DNA from: Streptomyces sp. WMMB303
GTDB lineage: Bacteria; Actinomycetota; Actinomycetes; Streptomycetales; Streptomycetaceae
Reading direction: 5' to 3'
Assembly: GCF_029351045.1 (NCBI RefSeq)
Contig: NZ_JARKIN010000001.1
Span: 803,001-867,000, forward strand
Length of the DNA: 64,000 nt
In this document: positions 28,212 through 35,690 of the stretch, piece by piece
Numbering within the stretch: the stretch's first letter is position 1
Layout of the letters: each line of letters opens with the position of its first letter
Translations under genes and position numbers: made by a program
Notes under the pieces: generated by a model
Seen by the model: the letters and a program-made list of their open reading frames with translations, nothing else
Told to the model about the DNA's origin: nothing
Database searches by the model: none

Positions 28212-30830
28212 TCAGCGGACGGGCGCCAGCTCGTCCTCCAGCCCCGGGTGGGCGTCCAGCCAGCTGCGGGCGGACTCCTTCTCCTTGCCGTCGCCGCCCT
28301 TCTGGATGGCGGCCTCCAGGGAGCCGAGGTCCTGCTCGGACATCGTGAAGTCCTTCAGCCAGCCGTACAGCTCGGGGAAGTCCTCCTTGAACCCCTTCCG
28401 CGCGGTGACGTGGATGTGGTCGCCCTTGCCCCAGGCGCCCTTGGGGTCCTTGAGCTTCTTCATCGGGTACGTGCTGTAGACCCAGTGCGGAGTCCAGGTG
28501 GTGGCCAGCACCGGCTTCTTCCGCGCCACAGCGCGGTCCACGGCCGAGAGCATGGAGGAGGTGCTGGAGGAGACCACCTTGTACTCGCCCTCCAGCCCGT
28601 ACGCCTTGAGGACCTTGTCCTTGAGGATCTTCATCTCGCCCGCACTGGCCTCGATCCCGATGATCTTCCCACCGAACTCCTTGCCGCGGCCCTTGAGGTC
28701 GGCCAGCGAGTCGACGCCCTCGACGTAGGAGGGCACGGACAGCTCCAGCGAGGTGGGGCCGTACCAGGAGCCGACGTCGGTGAGCCTGTCCCGGTACTTG
28801 CGCCAGTACTGCTCGTGGGTCGTGGGCAGCCAGGCGTCCGTCTGGAAGTCGACCTGGCCCTGCGCCATGGCGGTGAACAGCGGACCGGGGTCGAGCTGCT
28901 CGACCTTCGGCTTGTAGCCGCGGTCCTCCAGGATGTTGTCCCACAGGTAGGTGGTCGCGACCGCCTCGTCCCAGGGGAAGTAGGCCATGCTGACCGACTT
29001 GCCCGCGTCCTTGCCCCGCTTCTTCTCACCGCCGGGCACCGGCACCATCTTGTCCAGGAATCCGGGACGGGCGTCCAGCCACTCGGCGACGGCCTGCTGC
29101 TCCTGGCCCTTGGGGGCGTCCTGGATCGCCGTCTCCAGCGAGGTGAGCTGCTGCTCCGTCAGGTGGAAGTTCTTCAGCCAGCGGGCCACGACCGGTTCGT
29201 CCCGGGCGAAGCCCTTGCGGGCGACGTTGTAGAGCTTCTCCCCCTTGCCGAAGGCGCCCTTGGGATCCTTGAGCTTGGTCAGGTCGTACTTGTCATACGC
29301 CCAGTGCGGGGACCAGAGCGTGACGACGACCGGCTGCTTCTGCTGGATGGAGCGCTTCAGCTCCGCCAGCATGGAGGAGGTGCTGGAGGAGACCACCTTG
29401 TACTCGCCCTCCAGGCCGTATGCCTTGAGGACCTTGTCCTTGAGGATCTTCATCTCGCCCGCACTGGCCTCGATCCCGATGATCTTCCCGTCGAACGTGC
29501 CGCTCTTGCCCTTGAGGTCCTCCAGGGACCGCACACCCTTGACGTAGGACGGTACGGCCAGCTCCAGCGAGGTGGGGCCGTACCACGCGCCCAGCTTCTC
29601 CAGCTCGGAGCCGTACTTGTCCCAGTACTGCTGGTGCGTGGTGGGCAGCCAGGCGTCCGTCTGGAAATCGGTCTCGCCCTGTGCGAGGGAGGTGTAGAGC
29701 GGACCCGGGTCGAGCTGTTTGAGCTGAGGCCGGTAGCCGCGCTTCTCCAGCGCCTCCTTCCACAGGTAGGAGGTGGCGATGGCCTCGTCCCACGGGATGT
29801 ACCCCATCTTCAGCTGCTTGCCCTTGCCCACGTCGGTGCCACCGGCGGCCGGCGCGGAGGAGCCGGACTCGGCCAGGCTCAGCCCGCCCGCCGCCAAGGC
29901 CAGTGCCAGGACGCCCGCGAGCGCGGCAAGCGTGCTGGGCCGGTAGCGGACGAACCGCATCCGGCCCATCATGGCGGTGGTCCGGGCCGCGGCACGGCGG
30001 CCGAGCGGGGAGACACGCATGTTGAGGGCGCCGGTCATCCGGTCCAGGTAGATGGCGAGGATGACGACAGCGATACCGGCCTCGACGCCGAGGCCGATCT
30101 GGACCTGGGTGACGGCGGCGTAGACGCGCTCGCCGAGGCCCGGCGCTCCGGCCATACCGGCGATGACGACCATCGACAGGGCCAGCATGATGACCTGGTT
30201 GATCCCGGCCATGACGGTGGGCAGTGCGAGCGGGAACTGCACCCGGGTGAGGGTCTGCCGGGGACCGGTGCCGAACGCGTCGGCGGCCTCCACCAGCTCG
30301 CTGTCGACCTGCCGGATGCCCAGCTCGGTCATCCGGACGCCCGGCGGCATCGCGAAGATGATCGTCGCCAGCAGGCCGGGGGTGGTGCCGACGGAGAAGA
30401 AGATCACGCCGGGGATGAGGTAGACGAATGCGGGCATCGTCTGCATCACGTCGAGCACCGGGCGCACCGCGGCACTGACCGCCTTCTTGCGCGCTGCCAG
30501 GATGCCGATCGGTACCGCGAAGAAGATGGTGATGACCGCGGCGGCCAGGACGAGCGACAGCGTGGACATCGCGTCGTCCCACAGCCCGAAGGAGTCGATC
30601 AGCACGAAACCGGCGAAGGCCACGACGCCCGCGAGGAGTCCGCGCAGCCAGAAGGCGATGACGGCGAAGATCCCGGCCAGCAGCAGCGGCTCGACGCTGC
30701 TGAGGATCATGTTGATGCCGTCGTAGAGGCCGGTCAGCACCGTGTTGATGACGTCGAACAGCCAGCTCAGATGGGTCTGCAGCCAGTCGACCGCGCTCTC
30801 GGCCCAGTTGCCGGGATGGAATTCAGGCAT
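28212..30830 (-). CDS. Glycine betaine/proline-type ABC permease fused to two tandem substrate-binding domains
   Basis: An 872-residue protein. Residues 1-270 are a ProW/OpuAB-type permease with the EAA-like loop ELVEAADAFGTGPRQTLTRVQFP. A further helix (about 299-316) leads out of the membrane into two OpuAC-type binding domains, about 341-597 and 613-872. Both share WDEA.A..YLW, LDPGPL and TDFQTDAWLPTTH. OpuA of lactic bacteria has one such fused domain; two in tandem is less common and recalls GlnP. Residues 448-488 and 721-761 are identical, and their DNA is nearly so. The ATPase gene overlaps its start by eight bases. It imports osmoprotectants by inference. Confidence 0.93.
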   Translation of the reverse strand: MPEFHPGNWAESAVDWLQTHLSWLFDVINTVLTGLYDGINMILSSVEPLLLAGIFAVIAFWLRGLLAGVVAFAGFVLIDSFGLWDDAMSTLSLVLAAAVITIFFAVPIGILAARKKAVSAAVRPVLDVMQTMPAFVYLIPGVIFFSVGTTPGLLATIIFAMPPGVRMTELGIRQVDSELVEAADAFGTGPRQTLTRVQFPLALPTVMAGINQVIMLALSMVVIAGMAGAPGLGERVYAAVTQVQIGLGVEAGIAVVILAIYLDRMTGALNMRVSPLGRRAAARTTAMMGRMRFVRYRPSTLAALAGVLALALAAGGLSLAESGSSAPAAGGTDVGKGKQLKMGYIPWDEAIATSYLWKEALEKRGYRPQLKQLDPGPLYTSLAQGETDFQTDAWLPTTHQQYWDKYGSELEKLGAWYGPTSLELAVPSYVKGVRSLEDLKGKSGTFDGKIIGIEASAGEMKILKDKVLKAYGLEGEYKVVSSSTSSMLAELKRSIQQKQPVVVTLWSPHWAYDKYDLTKLKDPKGAFGKGEKLYNVARKGFARDEPVVARWLKNFHLTEQQLTSLETAIQDAPKGQEQQAVAEWLDARPGFLDKMVPVPGGEKKRGKDAGKSVSMAYFPWDEAVATTYLWDNILEDRGYKPKVEQLDPGPLFTAMAQGQVDFQTDAWLPTTHEQYWRKYRDRLTDVGSWYGPTSLELSVPSYVEGVDSLADLKGRGKEFGGKIIGIEASAGEMKILKDKVLKAYGLEGEYKVVSSSTSSMLSAVDRAVARKKPVLATTWTPHWVYSTYPMKKLKDPKGAWGKGDHIHVTARKGFKEDFPELYGWLKDFTMSEQDLGSLEAAIQKGGDGKEKESARSWLDAHPGLEDELAPVR
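28551..28670 (-). repeat. Near-identical intragenic repeat, copy 2
   Basis: This 120-base stretch of the second substrate-binding domain matches 29370-29489 at 118 of 120 positions by eye; identity drops sharply on both sides. Confidence 0.9.
29370..29489 (-). repeat. Near-identical intragenic repeat, copy 1
   Basis: Partner of 28551-28670, in the first substrate-binding domain. The two mismatches are synonymous third positions (Gly and Ala codons of AYGLEG). Confidence 0.9.
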
Positions 30831-31920
30831 CCGCGCTCACCCCGTTCCCGTCCTCCTCGGCGTGGGCCGGCTCCACCCGCGGCTCCTCGGCCAGTGCGGC
30901 GAGCAGCCGCTCGCGGTCGACGACACCCACGGGGGTGCCGGACCCGTCCGTGACGGTCAGCGGGTGCTCGCTGGTGGAGAACGGGGTGAACAGTTCGGCC
31001 AGCGGCGTCTCGACCGTGACGGTCGGGACGACGGCGCTCGGGGGGCTGCCGTCGGGCGGGACCGCCGCGCCCCCGTCCGCCTCCCGCATGATCGCGCCCG
31101 CGGTCAGCACCCGGGAGCGGTCCACGTCCTGGGTGAAGGAGGCGACGTACTCGGTGGCGGGCCGCAGCAGGATGTCCTCCGCGGTGCCGATCTGCACGAT
31201 CCGGCCGTCGCGCATCATCGCGATGCGGTCGCCGACGCGCATGGCCTCGTTCAGATCGTGGGTGATGAAGACGATGGTCTTGTGCAGCGACTGCTGCAGC
31301 TGCAGCAGCTGATCCTGCATGTCGCGGCGGATCAGCGGGTCCAGCGCGCTGAAGGACTCGTCCATGAGCAGCAGGTCGGCGTCGGTGGCCAGTGCGCGGG
31401 CGAGCCCGACGCGCTGCTGCATGCCGCCGGACAGCTCGTCGGGCCAGGAGTGCTCCCACCCCTGGAGCCCGGCCAGCCGCAGGGCCTCTGTGGCGCGCTG
31501 TTCGAGTTCCTCGCCCGGGACGCCCTGTACCCGCAGACCGTAGGCGGCGTTCTCCAGCACGCTGCGGTGCGGGAAGAGCGCGAAGTGCTGGAAGACCATG
31601 CTGATCCGGTGGGAGCGCAGCCCGCGCAGTTCGCGCGGGCCGAGCGCCGTCAGGTCCTCGCCGTCGAACAGGACCCGTCCCGAGGTGGGGACCAGCAGGC
31701 CGTTGAGCATCCGCAGCAGCGTCGACTTGCCCGAGCCGGAGAGGCCCATGACGACGAATACCTGCCCTTCCGCCACCTCGAAGGAGGCGTCGATCACCGC
31801 GGCGACCGTGCCTTCGGCGCGCAGCTCCTCGCGGTCCGCGCCGGCGCGCAGCCGGGCCACGGCCTCATCCGCTCGTCTCCCGAACACCTTGTACAGGTGT
31901 TCGGCTCTCAGCCTGGACAC
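30823..31920 (-). CDS. Glycine betaine/proline-type ABC transporter ATP-binding subunit
   Basis: An OpuAA/ProV-type ATPase of about 365 residues that drives the adjacent permease-receptor fusion. It has Walker A GLSGSGKST, Q-loop VFQHFALFPH, signature LSGGMQQR, Walker B LLLMDESFSALD and an H-loop ITHDLNEA. The C-terminal region after about 270 carries CBS-like sequence (LTVTDGSGTPVGVVDRERLL), the part that senses ionic strength in OpuA. The frame is open to 32151, but the conserved start VSRLRAEHLYKVFG and AGAGGG five bases upstream favour the GTG at 31920. Its stop overlaps the permease start by eight bases. Confidence 0.92.
   Translation of the reverse strand: MSRLRAEHLYKVFGRRADEAVARLRAGADREELRAEGTVAAVIDASFEVAEGQVFVVMGLSGSGKSTLLRMLNGLLVPTSGRVLFDGEDLTALGPRELRGLRSHRISMVFQHFALFPHRSVLENAAYGLRVQGVPGEELEQRATEALRLAGLQGWEHSWPDELSGGMQQRVGLARALATDADLLLMDESFSALDPLIRRDMQDQLLQLQQSLHKTIVFITHDLNEAMRVGDRIAMMRDGRIVQIGTAEDILLRPATEYVASFTQDVDRSRVLTAGAIMREADGGAAVPPDGSPPSAVVPTVTVETPLAELFTPFSTSEHPLTVTDGSGTPVGVVDRERLLAALAEEPRVEPAHAEEDGNGVSADA
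31881..31903. repeat. Inverted repeat inside the 5' end of the ABC ATPase gene
   Basis: A perfect 9-bp inverted repeat with a 5-base centre (CGAACACCT, TGTAC, AGGTGTTCG) overlaps codons 6-13. It may be an operator downstream of the promoter or an mRNA stem next to the start codon, or simply coding sequence. Confidence 0.5.
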
Positions 31921-32118
31921 ATTCACCCTCTTGACTGCGACAACAGTTACCCCGGCCTGCCATCCGTCTCGCCATGGAGCGCTGTAGATCGCTGCAACCG
32001 ACGCACACCAGAAAGATGAATCACGCATGAAACTTTTGTCGGACTCGTCCTGCTCCATGAGCGTGACCCCGAATCGGGCCTCCCGCTCCCCACGGCGGCC
32101 AAAGGGGTGGAAAAGCGA

Positions 32119-32135
32119 CCCGAGTGACACTCGGG
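32119..32135. promoter_or_regulatory. 17-bp perfect palindrome between divergent genes
   Basis: CCCGAGTG-A-CACTCGGG lies in the 270-base gap between the osmolyte transporter operon and the exonuclease gene. A one-base centre disfavours a hairpin terminator and favours a dimeric repressor site. The rest of the gap shows no clear promoter. Confidence 0.5.
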
Positions 32136-32190
32136 AGCAGCACGCGACCACCCGGCGTCACGTGTCGGCCCGGTACGGCATCATCGGCTC

Positions 32191-33159
32191 GTGACCACCA
32201 CAGCGAACGCAGCGCACACCGGGACAGGACATACCGCGCACGGCCGTCGGCTGATGCTCCTGGACACCGCCTCGCTCTACTTCCGCGCGTACTTCGGCGT
32301 CCCGGACACCGTCCGCGCGCCGGACGGAACCCCCGTCAACGCGGTACGCGGTCTGCTCGACTTCATCGCCAGACTCGTCCAGGACCACCGCCCCGCCGCG
32401 CTGGCCGCCTGCATGGACGCCGACTGGCGCCCCGCGTGGCGGGTCGAGCTGATCCCCTCGTACAAGGCGCACCGCGTCGCCGAGGAGGTCCCGGGCGGGC
32501 CGGACGAGGAGGAGACCCCCGACACCCTGGGCCCGCAGGTGCCGGTGATCGAGCAGGTACTGGACGCGATCGGAGTGGCCCGGCTCGGCGCCGCGGGGTA
32601 CGAGGCGGACGATGTGATCGGCACCCTCGCCACCCGTGCCACCGGCCCCGTCGACGTCGTCACCGGTGACCGCGACCTCTTCCAGCTCGTCGACGACGAG
32701 CGCGCCGTGCGGGTGCTCTACCCCGTCAAGGGCGTCGGCAGCCTGGACGCCTACGACGACGCGGCCCTGCGCGCCAAGTACGGGGTCGACGGCACGGGGT
32801 ACGCCGACCTGGCGGTGCTGCGCGGCGACCCCAGCGACGGACTGCCCGGAGTCCGCGGCGTCGGCGAGAAGACCGCCGCCAAACTGCTGGCCCGGTACGG
32901 CGACCTGGCGGGCATCCGCGCCGCGGCGGCCGACCCTGTCTCCCGGCTCACCCCCGCCCAGCGCACCAAGTTCGCGGAGGCCGCCGACTATCTGGACGTC
33001 GCGCCCACCGTGGTGCGGGTGGCGCGGGACGTCACCCTCCCGGACGCCGACCTCACCCTGCCGCGCGGCCCGCGCGACCCCGAGCTGCTGGACCGACTGG
33101 CCGAGCGCTGGGGGCTGGGCGGCTCGCTGCGGCGGCTGCTGGAGGTTCTGGCGGACTGA
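32191..33159 (+). CDS. 5'-3' exonuclease, FEN type (PolA N-terminal domain homologue)
   Basis: A stand-alone 322-residue flap endonuclease/5' exonuclease like the N-terminal domain of DNA polymerase I. Metal-binding acidic clusters are visible: LLDTASLYFRAY, CMDADWRPAWR with LIPSYKAHR, YEADDVIGTLA, VVTGDRDLFQLV. A helix-hairpin-helix follows at GVRGVGEKTAAKLL. It would remove RNA primers and flaps in replication and repair. The GTG at 32191 is the first start in frame; no ribosome-binding site is seen. Confidence 0.93.
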   Translation: MTTTANAAHTGTGHTAHGRRLMLLDTASLYFRAYFGVPDTVRAPDGTPVNAVRGLLDFIARLVQDHRPAALAACMDADWRPAWRVELIPSYKAHRVAEEVPGGPDEEETPDTLGPQVPVIEQVLDAIGVARLGAAGYEADDVIGTLATRATGPVDVVTGDRDLFQLVDDERAVRVLYPVKGVGSLDAYDDAALRAKYGVDGTGYADLAVLRGDPSDGLPGVRGVGEKTAAKLLARYGDLAGIRAAAADPVSRLTPAQRTKFAEAADYLDVAPTVVRVARDVTLPDADLTLPRGPRDPELLDRLAERWGLGGSLRRLLEVLAD

Positions 33160-33180
33160 TCCACCCCGGAGACCGATCTG

Positions 33181-33199
33181 TTAGCTTAGGTATACCTAA
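33181..33199. promoter_or_regulatory. Iron box (DmdR/IdeR operator)
   Basis: TTAGCTTAGGTATACCTAA matches the 19-bp actinobacterial iron-box consensus at 15 positions and contains the perfect palindrome CTTAGGTATACCTAAG (33185-33200). It lies 26 bases before the siderophore-interacting protein gene. Confidence 0.85.
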
Positions 33200-33224
33200 G
33201 TTGCTCTGTGTCCAGGGAGGCTCC

Positions 33225-34082
33225 GTGCCCGCAAGCCCGGCCCGTCCAGCCCGCAAGAAGCCGCAACTCCACCACGCGCGCGTGATCCGCACCGAGCGAC
33301 TGACGCCGCACATGGTGCGCGTGGTACTCGGCGGCGAGTCCCTTGCGGGTTTCCCGGCCGGTGAGTACACCGACCACTACATCAAACTGCTGTTCCCGGT
33401 CCCCGGCGTGCACTACCCGGAGCCCTTCGACATCGCGCAGATCCGCGCCGAACTGCCGCGCTCCCAGTGGCCCACGATGCGCACCTACACCGTGCGCGCC
33501 TGGGACCCGGCAGCGCGGGAGATGACCGTCGACTTCGTCGTGCACGGCGACGAAGGGCTGGCCGGCCCGTGGGCCGCCTCCGCCGCCGCCGGCGACGAGA
33601 TCCGCTTCCTGGGGCCCGGCGGCGCCTACGCGCCCGCACCGGAGGCCGACTGGCACCTGCTGGCCGGTGACGAGAGCGCGCTGCCCGCCATCGCCGCCGC
33701 CCTCGCCCGGATGCCGTCCGGCGTCCCGGTCAGAGCGTTCATCGAGGTCGCCGGAGCCCAGGAGGAGCAGCCGCTGGAGGCACCGCCCGGCGCCCGGGTG
33801 CACTGGCTGCACCGCGGCTCGGCGCCCGTGGGTGAACAACTCGTCGCAGCCGTCCGCGCCCTGGAGTTCCCACCGGGCCAGGTGCAGGCGTTCGTCCACG
33901 GAGAGGCCGGGTTCGTGAAGGAACTCCGCGGCCATCTGCGGCTGGAGCGGGGCGTCGCGCGCGAGCAGCTCTCCATCTCCGGCTACTGGCGGCTCGGCGC
34001 CGACGAGGACAACTGGCAGGCGTCGAAGAAGGAGTGGAACGCCGGCGTCGAGGCCGAACAGGAACAGCGTCCCGCCGCCTGA
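33225..34082 (+). CDS. Siderophore-interacting protein, FAD-dependent ferric-siderophore reductase
   Basis: A 285-residue SIP/ViuB-family flavoprotein that reduces ferric siderophores in the cytoplasm to release iron. The FAD-binding beta-barrel contains RTYTVRAWDP, then GPGGAY; the C-terminal SIP domain has LLAGDESALPAIAAALARMP and the FVHGEAGFVKELRGHL segment, and it ends with SGYWRLGADEDNWQ. GGGAGG lies four bases before the GTG at 33225. The adjacent iron box implies repression by DmdR when iron is plentiful. Confidence 0.94.
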   Translation: MPASPARPARKKPQLHHARVIRTERLTPHMVRVVLGGESLAGFPAGEYTDHYIKLLFPVPGVHYPEPFDIAQIRAELPRSQWPTMRTYTVRAWDPAAREMTVDFVVHGDEGLAGPWAASAAAGDEIRFLGPGGAYAPAPEADWHLLAGDESALPAIAAALARMPSGVPVRAFIEVAGAQEEQPLEAPPGARVHWLHRGSAPVGEQLVAAVRALEFPPGQVQAFVHGEAGFVKELRGHLRLERGVAREQLSISGYWRLGADEDNWQASKKEWNAGVEAEQEQRPAA

Positions 34083-34104
34083 GGGCGGCCACGCGCGCGT
34101 GACG

Positions 34105-34148
34105 CCCCCGCCGCGCCGCCGCACAGCGGAGCCGCGCGCGGGCGGGGG
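34105..34148. terminator. Bidirectional terminator between convergent genes
   Basis: CCCCCGCCGCGC (34105-34116) pairs with GCGCGGGCGGGGG (34136-34148) with one bulged base, in the gap between convergent stops. Confidence 0.6.
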
Positions 34149-34159
34149 CCATCAGGCCA

Positions 34160-35377
34160 TCAGCGCGGCTCCAGCGGCCTCCTGGGGCAGTGCCGCGGCG
34201 CCGTCACGGGATTGCACCGCACGGCGCGGTCCCGCGGCCCCGGCAGCTCGGCCACGTAGTCGGACCCGTACCGGGCGGCCAGACCGGGGACCGGGAAATC
34301 GGTGCTCACCATCTGCGCGCCCGACGAGAGCGCGTCGCGCAGCATCCCGGTGCTGCCGCTGCGCGCCTGCTCCAGCGGCACGTCCGAGCGGGTCCGGACA
34401 TAGAACCCGCGCCGCACCAGGTCGCGGATGACGGCCTTGCCCCTGCCGGTGGGGTCGTTCACTTTCATGAAGGCGGCGTCGGCCCGGCCCGGCTCGGAGT
34501 CGGTGAACAGCACCCGCCCCTGCAGGCTCTCGCGCCCTCCGGCCCGGTAGGCGTCCTGGATCTCGCGGTCGTCGTTGTCCATGAAGAACATGACCTGCCC
34601 CCGGGTGTCACGCACCTTGGGCCAACCGTGCCGGAGCACCGACTGCTCCAGCGTGCTCCCGGGGCGCCGGATGTCGTCCGGCGTCAGCGTCGCCTCGTCG
34701 GGGAAGACGGACCGGATATCCTCGTCCAACGCGTCGAGCATCGCCGTGTCCCAGGGCGGGCTCTCGGCGCCCCCCTGCTCCTCCAGCCGCGGGTCGGTCT
34801 GCTTCAGCTCCAGCAGGATCGGCACCGCGACATGGCCGGGACGGCTGTCGGACCACCGCTTGACCTGGCGCAGGCAGCTGCGCAGGGTGGCGCAGGTCGA
34901 GCGGTAGTCGAAGTCCGCCCAGTGCAGCACCTTGAAGCCGGGCTCGTGCAGGTCCGGGTCCTCCAGCGGCGGCAGTCCGGCCCGCTTGCGCAGTAGCGGA
35001 TCGGCGTAGAGGCCGCCCTCGGGGTCGGGGAAGACGTCGAGTTCGATACCGCGGGCACGCTGCCGGGCGAACTGCTCGGGCAGCGAGGAGTGGCTGTAGA
35101 GCAGGTTCTGCCAGTTGGGGTCGTAGCGGGACATCAGGTTCTGCTCGGCGAGCGAGGCCGTCTCGCGGTGATAGCTGTTGTGCGTGGCCATCGCCTGGAG
35201 CTGGGTCAGCCTCAGGTTCCCAGCCGGATCGCGGTGACCGCCCCGCCCCGCCGCGGTCTCCGGCTGGGCCGCGGCGGAGGTGGAGGTGAGCGCCGCGACG
35301 GCGGCCACGGCGGTCATGGCGCAGATCCAGCGGCGGATCGCGGATCCGGCTCGGGATCGGATGCTGCTCGTACGCAC
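34160..35377 (-). CDS. Secreted Ca2+-dependent PI-PLC-like phosphodiesterase
   Basis: A 405-residue exported enzyme with a basic N-terminus and a hydrophobic segment (SAIRRWICAMTAVAAVAAL) cut near SAAAQ. The TIM-barrel phospholipase C fold is indicated by ATHNSYHRE (catalytic His), RGIELDVF, KVLHWADFDY, ILLELKQTD and the late FYVRTRSD and AQMVSTDFP. This matches the bacterial group of Ca2+-dependent phosphoinositide-specific phospholipases. The physiological lipid is unknown. The GTG at 35377 follows AGGGGG. The gene stands alone. Confidence 0.87.
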   Translation of the reverse strand: MRTSSIRSRAGSAIRRWICAMTAVAAVAALTSTSAAAQPETAAGRGGHRDPAGNLRLTQLQAMATHNSYHRETASLAEQNLMSRYDPNWQNLLYSHSSLPEQFARQRARGIELDVFPDPEGGLYADPLLRKRAGLPPLEDPDLHEPGFKVLHWADFDYRSTCATLRSCLRQVKRWSDSRPGHVAVPILLELKQTDPRLEEQGGAESPPWDTAMLDALDEDIRSVFPDEATLTPDDIRRPGSTLEQSVLRHGWPKVRDTRGQVMFFMDNDDREIQDAYRAGGRESLQGRVLFTDSEPGRADAAFMKVNDPTGRGKAVIRDLVRRGFYVRTRSDVPLEQARSGSTGMLRDALSSGAQMVSTDFPVPGLAARYGSDYVAELPGPRDRAVRCNPVTAPRHCPRRPLEPR

Positions 35378-35690
35378 TGGGCCCCCTGTCGGGTACGGGA
35401 AGCGCGCGGACACGCGCACCGGACGGAGCCTGCCGGGCCCGTGCGGCCGCCCGGTGCCCGCCGGTTGACGCACGCCTGAACATCCCGCCCCCGGGCGCGG
35501 CCCGTCAACACCGCCTCGTCCGGGCGCGGTTCGGCGGAGCGGCCGGACCGTGACGGCGCTCCGCGGAGGCACGGACCCCGCCGGGGCACCCCGCGAAAGC
35601 GTGGCACCCCTGGGAAGGGCACTCCCGTGTGTCCGCGGGCAGCGCAGCCGGCCGGTCCCGGGGTCCGGGCTCGCGGCGAGCGGTCAGCCG
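35378..35690. other. Intergenic region without a recognisable gene
   Basis: This 313-base GC-rich stretch lies between two minus-strand genes. It must hold the PI-PLC promoter and the helicase terminator, but I see no clear -10 box, long hairpin or conserved reading frame. Confidence 0.6.

Noticed and set aside
28063..28944. Upstream extension of the metal-receptor frame into the transporter gene
   Set aside because: It lies in another frame of the permease-receptor fusion; conserved sequence begins at the ATG at 28062, preceded by TAGGGT.
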